Source: Methylosinus sp. H3A
GTDB lineage: Bacteria > Pseudomonadota > Alphaproteobacteria > Rhizobiales > Beijerinckiaceae
Length of the DNA: 64,000 nucleotides
Assembly: GCF_015709455.1 (NCBI RefSeq)
Contig: NZ_JADNQW010000008.1
Coordinates: 1-64,000, forward strand
Direction: 5' to 3'
This document shows positions 9,801 to 19,277 of this stretch, piece by piece. Numbering within the stretch: position 1 is the first letter of the stretch; every line of letters starts with the position of its first letter. The translations under genes were made by a program, and so were the position numbers. The notes under the pieces are model-generated. The model was not told the DNA's origin, ran no database searches, and saw nothing but the letters and a program-made list of their open reading frames with translations.

Positions 9801-12800
9801 CGAGCGGCAGATCGGACCGCAAGCGCACGCGCACGGGCAGCGTGTTGGTGAAGAGCCCGATATGCGCGTCGAGCCCGGCTTCCGCCTCCGAGCGGCCGGA
9901 AACCGGCGCGCCGAAAACGATATCGCTGCGCCCCGTCATCGCGCCGAGAACGGCCGCAAAAACGCCCTGCAGGAGAGTGGCGAGGGTCAATCCGCGCCGG
10001 CGTCCGAACGCCTCCAGCTCCTTCGCCAGACCAGGCCGCAGTGCGAGCGGCAATTCGCGCGTCTCGCCGAATGCGGCGGCGGGATCGAACAGCAAGGTCG
10101 GCGCGGCGCCGGCGAGCGCCTCCCGCCATGCGGCGCGGGCGGGCTCGGGGTCGCGCGCGGCGAGGCGGCGGACGACGCTCGGGTAATCGGGAAGGATCGG
10201 CGTGAGCGCGGCGCCGGCGTAGGCGGCGAGAAGATCGCGCAGCATCACGCCGGAGGACCAGCCGTCGCCGATGAGATGATGGCAGACGAGGAGAAGCGCA
10301 TGGCGCTCTTCCGCCAGCCGAAGCAGCAGGGCGCGCGCCAGCATGCGGCGGCCGCCGCTCTCGGCCAGAAGGTCGCGGGCGAGTTCCTCGCGCTCGATTT
10401 TCTCGAGCGCGGCGGCCTGCTCCCGCGGACCGAGCTCCGCCAGCAGACGCTCGCTCCAGGGCCAGCGGCGCAGCGCCTGCGGCCCCTCGACGAGCGGCAG
10501 AATTTGGAACGCCTTGCCCTGCTCGACGTCGAAAATCGCCGCGAGCTGCGGATGGCGGCGCAACAGCGCCTCGAGCGCGTCGCGCAGCCGACCGACGTCG
10601 AGCGGCCCGTCGAGAGTGAAGCGCGAGACGGCGTTGTAGCGGCTCGCGCTGTCCCCGAGTCCGGCGTGGAACAGCAGTCCCTCTTGCAGCGGCAGCGCCG
10701 GCAGAACGGCGGCGATCGCGCCATGGCGCGCCCGCAGCGACTCGACCGTCGCGGCGTCGACGCCGTCGTCGCGGAGCGTCGTCACGCCTTCCTCGGCTCG
10801 GCGCAGCACGGCCGCCATTGCGGCGACGCTGCGCCGCTCGAAGACGTCGCGCGGCCGCAGCCTATATCCGCGCTTGCGCAGCGCAGCGCAGAGGCCGATG
10901 GCGGAAATGCTGTCGCCGCCGAGAAAGAAGAAATCATCCTGCGCGCCGACCGTCTCGAGCCGCAGGACCTCGACGAATATTTCCGCGAGCAGCGTCTCCA
11001 GTCCGGGCGCCGGCGAGCGGGCCATCGGCGCATCCCCGGACGGATCGGGCAGCGCCTTACGATCGAGCTTGCCGCTCGCGCCGAGCGGGAAGGCCTCGAG
11101 CACGACAATGGCGACCGGCGTCATATAGGCCGGCAGGCGACGCGCCAGAGCGGCGCGCAGCGCCTCCGGATCGAGCGCGCCCTCCGGCGCATCCGGCGTC
11201 ACATAGGCGACGATCTGGCGCGCGTCGCCCTCCGCCGCGGCGGCGCCGAAGAGACGCGCGACCGCCGCCGCCCCACCGACGCCGGGCTGCTCGAGGAGCG
11301 CGCTCTCGATCTCGCCCAATTCGATGCGCTGGCCGCGGATTTTGAGCTGATCGTCATTGCGGCCGAGAAAATCGAGAACGCCGCTCGGCAGCCAACGGGC
11401 GATGTCGCCGGTGCGATACATTCGTTGGCCGTCGCCTTCTGGATCGGCGACGAAACGGCTCGCCGTGAGCGACGGCCGCCGCCAATAATATTGGGCGAGC
11501 TGCGCGCCGGTCAGAAAGAGGTCGCCGGCGACGCCGATCGGGACCGGACGCAACCGTGCGTCCAGCACGCGCAAGCCGCAATTCCAGAGCGGGCGTCCGA
11601 CCGGCACGCCGACCCCTTCCGCCGCCGCCAGCGCCGCGCCGAAAGCCGGCTGATAAGTGACCTCCACCGTCGCCTCGGTCGGGCCGTAGACATTGTGCAG
11701 CGGCGCATGGAACGTGCGCTCGAAAGCTTCCGCGAGCTCGCGCGGCAGCGGCTCGCCGATGCAGAAGACGCGCCGCAGCGCGGTCTTTTCCGGCTCGGCG
11801 CCCGGCGTCGCGCGCGTGGCCGCCACAAAGGCGGAGAGCAGCGAGGGCACGAAATTCAGCGTCGTGACGCGATGCTCGCGAATGACGCGCAGCAGTTCCG
11901 CCGGATCGCGATCCGCTTCCGGCGGCGCCATCACGAGGCGCGCGCCCGCCGTCAGCGGCCAGAAGAATTCGCCGACCGAGACGTCGAAGCTGCAAGGCGT
12001 CTTCTGCAGCACGACGTCATCGCTGGTGAGGCGATATTCGTGCTGCAGCCAGAGCAGGAGATTGACCACCGCTCCATGCGGAACGACGACGCCCTTCGGC
12101 CGTCCCGTCGAGCCGGACGTGTAGATGACATAGGCCGCGTCTTCTGGCGACGGCGACGCGACGCGCGCAGGCGGCGCATCCGCTTCGATGGCGGCCAGCG
12201 CGTCGAAGATCAGCACGGAAGCCATCATCTCGAAACGCCCGCGCAAAGCGCTATTGGTGACGATGAGCCGCGGCGCCGCATCCTCGACCATGTAAGCGAG
12301 ACGCTCGTCGGGATAGCTCGTGTCGAGCGGCAGATAGGCGGCGCCGGCCTCGAGCGCCGCCATCAGCGCCAGGCTCAAATGGACCGAGCGCGGAAGCGCC
12401 ACGGCGACGCGATCGCCGCGAACCACTCCCGCAGCGGCGAGCTCCCGCGCCAGCCGCGCGACTTGGCCGCGCATCTCGCGATAGGCCAGCCTATCTCGGC
12501 AATCGATCACTGCGGGCGCGTCCGGCGTGCATTCGGCCTGCGCGTGCAAGAGATCGCACACAGAAAGCGGCGGAATGACGCGCCGCGTGTCATTGGCCGC
12601 TGCGATCAGCGCCGTTTCGCTCTCGGTCATGAGCGCGATTTCGCCGATCGGCGTCTGCGGGCTTTCGGCGAGCCGACGCGCGAAGCGCGCGAGTCGCGCC
12701 GCATGCAGCTCCAGCTCGCGCTCCCCGTAACGCGCGCCATTGGCGACGAGATCGACAATGAGCTCGCGCTCGGCGAGATAGAGGTCGAATTCGATATCCT

Positions 12801-14001
12801 CGACGGGGCCGGACGCGAGCTGATGCGTGATCCCTTCGACACCCGCGAAATCGAGGCGATAGTCGAACATTTTGAAATTCAGCAGCGGCCCATGGAGCGC
12901 GCGTCCGGAAGCGAGGAAGCTAAGATCGCGCCGCAGCAGCTCGACCTCATATCGCTGACGGCGACGCACCATTTCCAATTCGCGCCCGAGCGCGGCGGCG
13001 ACGTCGAAGAAGCACATATCCGCGTCTATCGCGATCTGCAGCGGCAGGACATTCACCACCGGCCCGATCGCATGCAATGCGACCGAGCCCATGCGCCGCA
13101 TGAAATGCGCGCCCACCGAGAGACGCGCCGCGCCGGTCATGCGGCGCAGATAGACGGCGACCGCAGCCATCGCCATCACGCCGACAGAAACGCGCCCGGC
13201 CGTCGCATGCGCGGACAGAAGCGTGGTCGTTTGCGCGTCGAGCACGATCCGCTCGCGCAATGGGAGCGTGAATTTTCCGTCCGCCGGCGCGCGCCGCGAC
13301 GACAGAGTGACAGCCTGCGGCAGATCGCGCGCATGCTCCGCCCAAAATCGCCGATCGGCGGCCTGCGCCGGCGAGCCGTCATAGGCCGCATATTCCTTCA
13401 CCACCTCGGCGAAGGAGACGAAAGGCGATGGAGACGGCGCCAGTCCGCGACGCAGCGCGGTGTAGATTTCGCTCACGCGTCGCGCTATCGCCGTGAAACC
13501 ATATCCGTCGACCGAAAGATGGTGATAGCGCTGAAACCAGAACCAGCGTTCGGCGCCGCCGGGAACCGACCCCTCCGCGCTGAGACGAAACAACATATGC
13601 CGGTAGAGCGGCGCTTCGCCCGCGAGCGTCCGAGGCGTTTCCAGATCGTCGCGCATCAGTCGCCGCGCGGCGCCGGCCGGATCGGCTTCGCCTGTCAGAT
13701 CGACGAGCTCCGGCTCTGGCAGATCGACCGCCTGCACATTGTTCGGCACGAGCTGCGCAGGCCCCTCCTCCGTCTCGACAAAGCGCGCATGGACAAGATC
13801 GGCCTCCGCGAGCCCGAGACGGACCGCGGCGCTGAAGCAGGCAACGTCCAGCCTGCCGTTCAGCTCGACATATTGCGCGACAACATAAGCGTTGGAGGCG
13901 GCGGCGAGCTGCTCCGCCATCCATATGCCGGGCTGCGCCGCGACGAGCGGAAGCGTCTGCGCAGCCGCGAGCGGCCGCTCTGGAGCGATGTCTGCGAGCA
14001 C
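6816..14001 (-). CDS. Two-module siderophore NRPS (C-A-T-C-A-T-TE), EntF/DhbF-like, one apparent frameshift
   Basis: About 2395 residues once a frame break near 7430-7440 is healed (two G missing from a GGGG run). Domains by approximate residue: C1 1-440 (YHHLSVDG at ~160), A1 450-950 (TSGSTGRPKG at ~627), T1 with FFLGGDSIS at ~1030, C2 1090-1500 (HHLIGDG at ~1246), A2 1530-2020 (TSGSTG at ~1693), T2 with GGHSLLAM at ~2097, TE with GYSLGG at ~2228. C1 would accept DHB from EntB; TE would release or cyclise. By alignment to EntF I read A2 specificity residues as D-V-W-H-F-S-L-V-D-K (serine) and A1 as about D-V-G-N-F-I-V-V-E-K, which I cannot assign. There is no epimerase domain. The GTG start at 14001 has AAAGGA upstream and aligns with the EntF start; the open frame continues upstream to 14148 but is not needed. 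Confidence 0.93.
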
Positions 14002-14059
14002 GATCAGTCCTTTGAAAATCGAGACGTCACACGAAACAAAACAGGCGCGAAAAGGCGCG

Positions 14060-14269
14060 TCAGCCAGCCTCTGCACGTGGGCGCATGTCGATCCAATGAT
14101 CGTCGACATATTGCATGCATTGCAGGCGCGTTCCCGGACCGAAGACACGGCGCCATCCTTTCGGATCAGCGGAGAAATCGGGCCACAGGCTGAATTGCGC
14201 GCGTGCGTTGACGAGAACGACGAAGCTCAGCCGCTCGTCGTCGAAAGGATTGATCTGCGCATCATCCAT
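14060..14269 (-). CDS. MbtH-like NRPS accessory protein
   Basis: A 69-residue MbtH-family protein that binds and activates NRPS adenylation domains. It has the family pattern NPFDDE, then SLWPDF, GWRRVFG and YVDDHWIDMRP; the conserved tryptophans are all present. The start at 14269 follows AAGGAG; a further in-frame ATG at 14302 lies inside the upstream PepSY gene and has no good site. It overlaps that gene by eight bases and precedes the NRPS by about 60 bases, so co-expression with the NRPS is clear. Confidence 0.95.
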   Translation of the reverse strand: MDDAQINPFDDERLSFVVLVNARAQFSLWPDFSADPKGWRRVFGPGTRLQCMQYVDDHWIDMRPRAEAG

Positions 14270-15923
14270 GGATGTCGTCTCCTTCACCAGCGCCGACCGC
14301 AACGGCGCATCTGCTCGAAGAAACTGGAATTGGGGCGCCTGGGGCCGGCTCCTGCCGTCGCGTCGACCAGACGCTGTCTGTCGGCCCCAGCTCGGCGCGG
14401 CGCGCCGTCACGCGCGCCAGAGCCGCAAAGCAGAGCGCTGCGCACAAAGCGACGATATCGACACAGGCGCTGATCGAATCGGCCGCCGCCCACGGCCCGA
14501 GGCCGGGCGCCGCCAGAGCGATCGCGCTGGTGAGGGGAAGCGAGAGAGCGCCGACCGCCGCGAGATAGGCCAGCTCGACTCCAGCGCGCGCCGCGCCGCG
14601 CAGAAACGCGAAGGCGAGAGCGCCCAAGAAGACGGCGTGATAAATTCCATGTCGCCACGCCTCCAGGTCGTCGACATGGCCATAGAGCCATTTGGTCGAG
14701 ACGATGGCGAAAGAGAGCGCGCAGACGCATCCCGAGCACACGCCGATCGACGCCGCCGCCATGAGGCGCGAGGCCGTCGTCTGCACGACCTGCTCCCCAT
14801 GGCGGCGCGCGGTCCGCCGACGCGATTCGATCCACAAGAGATTGCCGGAATAGAACAGGAAGGCGCCGGCGAGACCGAGAAAGAAATAGGCCCAGCGCAC
14901 GGGCTCGCCGCCATAGCTGCCGAAATGCAGCGCGAAGAATGGCGACACGGCGGCCGTCCAGCCGCTCTGCTTCTCGGGAAGATAGTCGACATTGACGAGT
15001 TCCCCAGTCGCGCCACGCACGACGGCGAAGCCGCCGCCGCGCGACAGAAAGCGCTGATCCTCTCCGACGACGCGCACGAACGCGCCACGCGTATCCGCAT
15101 CGCGATAATGCAGGCTGATCGGCGAGAACTGCGGCGAGACGGACGCCACGGCCGCGACCAATTCCGCGACCGGCTTCATCGGCGCCTTCTGCTCGTCGCG
15201 CTTTGCGCCTCCGAAAGGGCCGGTCGCGCGCATGATCGTTGGCAGCCTGCCGTCATAGACGACATGATCCAATGCGTCATAGATCGGCTCGTGCAGGCCG
15301 AACACAACCGCCGTCAACGCAATGACGAGATGGAAGGGGAAGCTCGCGACGCCGACGAGATTATGCGCATCGAGCCACATTCGCTTCAAATTCGCGGTGA
15401 GTCGTAGCGCCAGAAAATCCTTGGCTAGCGAGGGGAGAACCAGGATGAGACCCGAGACGAGCGCGACGGCGTAGACGGCGCTCACGACGCCCATCACTGT
15501 CGTTCCCGTTTCGCGATCGAGAGGAAGGCCGGCGGTGCGATGGATCATGTCCACAAAGGCGCCGACGCCAAAAGCGTTCGAGCGCTCGATGCGCAATTCG
15601 CCATCCGCGCCGAGCGTCGCCGACCAGACGACATCGTCGCTGCGGCTCTTGCGCCAAGTCAGACGGGCCGGCTCGTTGGCCGTCGCGAGACGAAGCGTGA
15701 AGTCTTTGGCCGCCTCGGGCCGCACGGCCAATGTCTTCTCGATGAGGCGATCGGCGTTGTCGGTCGAAATGGAGCCGCCGGTCGGCGGCGAAGCCCAAAG
15801 GGAGAGCGGCTCCGCGAAGACGGTGAGCGCGCCGGCGTAGAAGCAGACGAAGAGCAACATGCCGGTCACAATGCCGGTCCATGTGTGAACGCTCTTGTAG
15901 AGCCGCAAGATCTCGCCGCGCAT
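14262..15923 (-). CDS. PepSY-domain inner-membrane protein, probable ferric-siderophore reductase
   Basis: A 553-residue PepSY-associated transmembrane protein. It opens with LYKSVHTWTGIVTGMLLFVCFY, the first membrane helix with the conserved His typical of the family, and has several further hydrophobic helices, including four near the C-terminus. Proteins of this type (FoxB/FsrB-like families) are known beside TonB siderophore receptors and are thought to reduce ferric siderophores or process them in the periplasm. Here it sits between the small membrane genes and mbtH in the siderophore operon. The assignment to iron release is inferred from family and context. Confidence 0.8.
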   Translation of the reverse strand: MRGEILRLYKSVHTWTGIVTGMLLFVCFYAGALTVFAEPLSLWASPPTGGSISTDNADRLIEKTLAVRPEAAKDFTLRLATANEPARLTWRKSRSDDVVWSATLGADGELRIERSNAFGVGAFVDMIHRTAGLPLDRETGTTVMGVVSAVYAVALVSGLILVLPSLAKDFLALRLTANLKRMWLDAHNLVGVASFPFHLVIALTAVVFGLHEPIYDALDHVVYDGRLPTIMRATGPFGGAKRDEQKAPMKPVAELVAAVASVSPQFSPISLHYRDADTRGAFVRVVGEDQRFLSRGGGFAVVRGATGELVNVDYLPEKQSGWTAAVSPFFALHFGSYGGEPVRWAYFFLGLAGAFLFYSGNLLWIESRRRTARRHGEQVVQTTASRLMAAASIGVCSGCVCALSFAIVSTKWLYGHVDDLEAWRHGIYHAVFLGALAFAFLRGAARAGVELAYLAAVGALSLPLTSAIALAAPGLGPWAAADSISACVDIVALCAALCFAALARVTARRAELGPTDSVWSTRRQEPAPGAPIPVSSSRCAVAVGAGEGDDIHG

Positions 15924-15932
15924 TTGTCGTCC

Positions 15933-16217
15933 TCAGTACAGAAGTCGCCGACAGAGATAGAGTCCGCCCAAGGCGAGAAGATTGGCGCCGCCGAGCCACA
16001 GAAAGGCGGCGCGTCCGCTGCGAAACAGAAAGACGAGGCTGGCGACGCCAAGCCAGATCGGCGCGACGAGCCACATGACGAATTGATATTTGTTGCGCGC
16101 CTCGAGGCCGCCGGGGCCGGCGACGGCGAAGAGGCCGGCGAGAGCGACCGCCAAAGTGAAGCCCAGCACAGAGCCGGCGACGCTTTTGCTCAGCCAATCG
16201 GAGCGAAACTCGGCCAT
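15933..16217 (-). CDS. Small membrane protein in the siderophore operon (DUF3649-like)
   Basis: A 94-residue protein with about three hydrophobic helices (LGFTLAVALAGLFAVAG, VMWLVAPIWLGVASLVFLF, AAFLWLGGANLLALGGLYL). The start at 16217 has a strong GGGAGG site; an upstream extension in the same frame runs through the next gene and is not credible. It resembles the short iron-uptake membrane proteins of the DUF3649 type that accompany PepSY reductases and TonB siderophore receptors, but this is from pattern only. It lies 9 bases before the PepSY gene and 2 bases after the next small gene, so it is part of the operon. Confidence 0.75.
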   Translation of the reverse strand: MAEFRSDWLSKSVAGSVLGFTLAVALAGLFAVAGPGGLEARNKYQFVMWLVAPIWLGVASLVFLFRSGRAAFLWLGGANLLALGGLYLCRRLLY

Positions 16218-16219
16218 GC

Positions 16220-16483
16220 CTATTTCCTCCCTTTCAGCGCCACGAGGCTCGGCAGCGCGATCAGCAGCGGCATCAGCGCGGCGAGCGTCGCGAAGAAGGC
16301 GGTCGAAGACTCGAGACGAATCGTCCAGACCATCCAAGCGGCGAGGAGAAAGACCGCGGCAAAGAGGCCCGCCTTCCGCCACCGAAGGCGCAAGAGCGAT
16401 TGGCGCGGCGAGGCGAGATAGAGACAGGCTGCGCCGGCGACGACGAGCGCGAGAGCCGATGAATGGACGAGCGCCGCCGACAT
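16220..16483 (-). CDS. Small membrane protein in the siderophore operon (DUF3325-like)
   Basis: An 87-residue protein with three hydrophobic segments (ALALVVAGAACLYLAS, AGLFAAVFLLAAWMVWTI, AFFATLAALMPLLIALPSLVAL) and a basic loop RLRWRK. AGGAG stands six to ten bases before the ATG. Size, helix pattern and position between a TonB receptor and a PepSY protein match the DUF3325-type proteins of siderophore loci; the exact family is a guess. It starts 10 bases after the receptor stop codon, in the same transcription unit. Confidence 0.72.
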   Translation of the reverse strand: MSAALVHSSALALVVAGAACLYLASPRQSLLRLRWRKAGLFAAVFLLAAWMVWTIRLESSTAFFATLAALMPLLIALPSLVALKGRK

Positions 16484-16493
16484 TTCTCTCTCC

Positions 16494-18869
16494 TCAAAAA
16501 TCGACGGTCGCGGATAGGAGAACCGTTCGCGGCGAGCTCAAAGTGACGATGCCGTCCGCGAAATAGGATCCCGCCCAATAATTATGATCGAGCAGATTAT
16601 TCGCGTTGGCGCGGAAGGTGACCTTCTTGTCGAAGAACTGCGTCGAATAGCGCAAGCCCGCGTCGAGGCGCGCCCATTCAGGAATTTTCTGCGTGTTGGC
16701 GGAGTTGACGAATTGCGCGCTCGTATAGACGACACGTCCCTCGAGCGTCAGCCCCGGAATGAAAGGCGTATCCCATTCGCCGCCGAGATTGACCTGCCAT
16801 TTCGGCGTGCCATAGGCCGTCTTGCCGTCGAGCTGGCCATTCGCCGTCTTGGTGAGCACGCCGATCGTATAGGCCGCGCCGCCGAGAATGCGCACGCCTT
16901 CGACGATCTCGCCGAACACGTTCCACTCTACGCCTTGATTGCGCTGGCGTCCGTCGGAATTATAGACATTGCCGCTCTTGATGAGGCTCGGCTTCTCGAT
17001 CTCGTAGAAGCTCAGCGTGTTGGCGATCGTTCCGGCGTCCCATTTGACGCCCGTCTCGATCTGCCGCGACTTATAGGGCGGAAACATCTGATTATAATTC
17101 GTCGCCGCCGTGTCGGTGACACGGTCGCCCTGGGTCAGTCCCTCGATGTAATTGGCGTAGAGCGACATGGATATCGGCAGAGGTTTGATGATGAGGCCGA
17201 AAGCGGGCGTCACCGCGCTCTCGTCGTAATAGGTCGTCTCTGCGCCCGTCGTCGTATTGTAGCTCTTCGTCTGAACACGCTGCGCGCGGAGGCCGAGAAT
17301 GAGCTGCGCCCGATCGTCGAAGGCGGAGAGCGTATCGGCGAGGGCGATGCTCGAGAGCGTCGTATCGGTCGACTTCGGCGCTTCTCCTGGATCGCGCGCG
17401 ATGAGCGGCGTGACGGGGAAGTAGATGCTCGACACATAGGCCGAGCTGCGTTGAAAGGCCGAGCCGATCTTCGATTCGAGATTGGCCGCGCTCAAAGACA
17501 ATCGATGGCCGATTTCGAAAGTCCGGAAATCGGCGCGCAGGCCGCCTTGAAACGAAATCGTGTCTGTATAGCCGCGCAAATCGATGGAGGTTCCGCTGTA
17601 GCGGCCGAGGACATTGACATTGGTCGCGACGGTCGAGTTCGTCAGCCCGTTGAAGCGCGCGTCGATCGCGCCGGCGCTCGCGAACAGAGTGACATTGTCG
17701 GCGAGATCATATTCCACGCGCCCCATGGCGCCGGAATTGTTCATTCGACCAGAGAGACCGCGGAAGATATTGTTGCTGGAATCCGGCGCGGCGGCGACGC
17801 CGGTTCCGGTGAAGCTCGCCATCATCGGCACGCCGCCGCGCGCGATCTCCTGGTTGAAATAGGCGTCGAGCGCGATGCGCAGCTTCTCGCCGCGATAGTC
17901 GAGCGCGAGCGCCTCGAGGCCACGTTCGCGCGATTGATAATCGAGCGTCGTGTCGCCGCCGCGATAGGCGCCGTTGAAGCGAATGCCGAAGGCGTTGTCC
18001 TGGCCGAAACGCCTGCCGACATCGATATGCGTTCCGAATTGCGAGTTCGATGTATAATCGGCGGTGACGCTCGTCACAGGCGTGTCGCCGGCCTGCTTGG
18101 TGACGAGATTGATCGATCCGCCGACGGCGCCATAAGGAGCCATGCCGCTCAACAGCGCAGCCGGCCCCTTCAACACTTCGACGCGCTCCAGAAACTCCGT
18201 CGGCACGCGGCCGTCCGGCGCCACGCCATAGAGTCCGTTGAGCGCCGTCTCGCTGACGAGGACCGAAAAGCCACGAATGCGGAAATTCTCACGGACCTGA
18301 CCGGAAGACACGGTGAAGCGCACGGAAGGATCATTCTCGAGCACATCGGAGAGCGTGCGCGCCTGCTGGTTCTCGATGAGCTTCGAGGTGTAGCTCGTCA
18401 TATTGAAGGGCGTGTCGAGAAAATCGCGATTGCCGAGCATGCCGAGACGCGCCCCGCGCGCCGCCTGACCACCCGCATATTCCTTCGGCAGATTGCCGAG
18501 CTCGGCTTGCAGAGGAGACGGAAACAACGCGGGCGCCGCCGATGATGCTGTGGCCGCGAAAGGCGATGATGCGCGGTTCTGCGCTGGCGTTATCACGGCG
18601 CGCGTTCGCTTTCGCCCGACGCGTGCGGCGGCCGCGCTTTGCCGAACGATCGCTCGCGGCCTCTCTTTGGGCGCGTCGACGGTGACAGCAGGCAATGGCG
18701 TGACGCCCGACTCCGCATGCGCAGGAGGGCCATCGGCGCCGAGAAGCAGAAGCGCGGCGGCGCTCAGCAATCTGCTCCCATCGATGCGGCTATCTGACCG
18801 CGTTTTCACTTGAGACGGACTTGATATCTGGGGCCGACGAGGGCTGCGCATTTCTATATATACCTTCAT
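16494..18869 (-). CDS. TonB-dependent ferric siderophore receptor
   Basis: A 791-residue outer-membrane receptor, first gene of the siderophore operon. It has a signal peptide ending near GPPAHA, then a plug domain (YTSKLIENQQARTLSDVLEN, FRIRGF, VEVLKGPAALLSG) and a 22-strand barrel ending in the aromatic SATVDF needed for outer-membrane assembly. It resembles FhuE/FpvA-type receptors. There is no N-terminal STN signalling domain, so it should not signal through a FecR protein. It presumably imports the ferric form of the siderophore made downstream. The start is uncertain: ATG at 18869 and at 18851 both lack a clear ribosome site. Confidence 0.92.
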   Translation of the reverse strand: MKVYIEMRSPRRPQISSPSQVKTRSDSRIDGSRLLSAAALLLLGADGPPAHAESGVTPLPAVTVDAPKERPRAIVRQSAAAARVGRKRTRAVITPAQNRASSPFAATASSAAPALFPSPLQAELGNLPKEYAGGQAARGARLGMLGNRDFLDTPFNMTSYTSKLIENQQARTLSDVLENDPSVRFTVSSGQVRENFRIRGFSVLVSETALNGLYGVAPDGRVPTEFLERVEVLKGPAALLSGMAPYGAVGGSINLVTKQAGDTPVTSVTADYTSNSQFGTHIDVGRRFGQDNAFGIRFNGAYRGGDTTLDYQSRERGLEALALDYRGEKLRIALDAYFNQEIARGGVPMMASFTGTGVAAAPDSSNNIFRGLSGRMNNSGAMGRVEYDLADNVTLFASAGAIDARFNGLTNSTVATNVNVLGRYSGTSIDLRGYTDTISFQGGLRADFRTFEIGHRLSLSAANLESKIGSAFQRSSAYVSSIYFPVTPLIARDPGEAPKSTDTTLSSIALADTLSAFDDRAQLILGLRAQRVQTKSYNTTTGAETTYYDESAVTPAFGLIIKPLPISMSLYANYIEGLTQGDRVTDTAATNYNQMFPPYKSRQIETGVKWDAGTIANTLSFYEIEKPSLIKSGNVYNSDGRQRNQGVEWNVFGEIVEGVRILGGAAYTIGVLTKTANGQLDGKTAYGTPKWQVNLGGEWDTPFIPGLTLEGRVVYTSAQFVNSANTQKIPEWARLDAGLRYSTQFFDKKVTFRANANNLLDHNYWAGSYFADGIVTLSSPRTVLLSATVDF

Positions 18870-19277
18870 TTCTCATATATCATTGCTATATTTATAGTAT
18901 GAACTACAACATTGAAGGTCAATTGCGGCCGCGCTCAGGTTGAAACATTTACAAATTGCAGATTCATTATCTAATATAAATAGATACACCGCGCTTGCCG
19001 CCAAATGTGGAATTGTTTTACTTGTAAACAAGCGCGATTGTCGCGCTCGGCCCGCGTCTCCGATGAGTCTCGCCAGCGCCTCGCGTGGCAGCGGATCGCG
19101 CACGGTGAAAACCGCGGCCTCGATGTGGCTCATCGGGTTCTGGTGCAAGCGGCCCGCGAGAGGCATAATCGCATGGGCGAGGCACGACGGCGCTGGGGCA
19201 AAGGACGATGCTGAACGTAGACGATCTTTTCAATGGCCGACCGAGAGTGAAACAGAGCCCGTAAAATTTGTAAATTT
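18870..19277 (-). promoter_or_regulatory. AT-rich promoter region of the siderophore operon, with an IS-end relic
   Basis: Noncoding. The part next to the receptor gene (18855-18985) is markedly AT-rich and should hold the operon promoter; TATAAATATAG-like runs are seen on the minus strand. The segment 18961-18976 reads GATTCATTATCTAATA, which resembles half of a Fur box, but this is weak. At 19240-19259 is the reverse complement of a 20-base IS-type end that recurs at 58925-58944. Open frames in the middle of the region look like chance. Confidence 0.4.
19240..19259 (-). repeat. 20-base IS-end-like repeat, copy 1
   Basis: Read on the minus strand this is GGCTCTGTTTCACTCTCGGT, identical to 58925-58944 on the plus strand beside transposase fragments. 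It is most simply the terminal inverted repeat left by a transposon that has otherwise decayed or been deleted. No transposase reading frame is recognisable next to this copy. Confidence 0.6.

Noticed and set aside
8656..14193. A plus-strand open frame of 1845 codons opposite the NRPS
   Set aside because: It is the antisense shadow of a very GC-rich gene; the product is Arg/Gly/Ala-rich without domains, while the minus strand has all NRPS motifs.
16584..18545. A plus-strand open frame of 653 codons opposite the TonB receptor
   Set aside because: Shadow of the receptor gene; composition typical of antisense frames, no motif.
18873..19166. Minus-strand frame of 97 codons upstream of the siderophore receptor
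   Set aside because: No ribosome site and no similarity I recognise, and it runs through the AT-rich promoter region.
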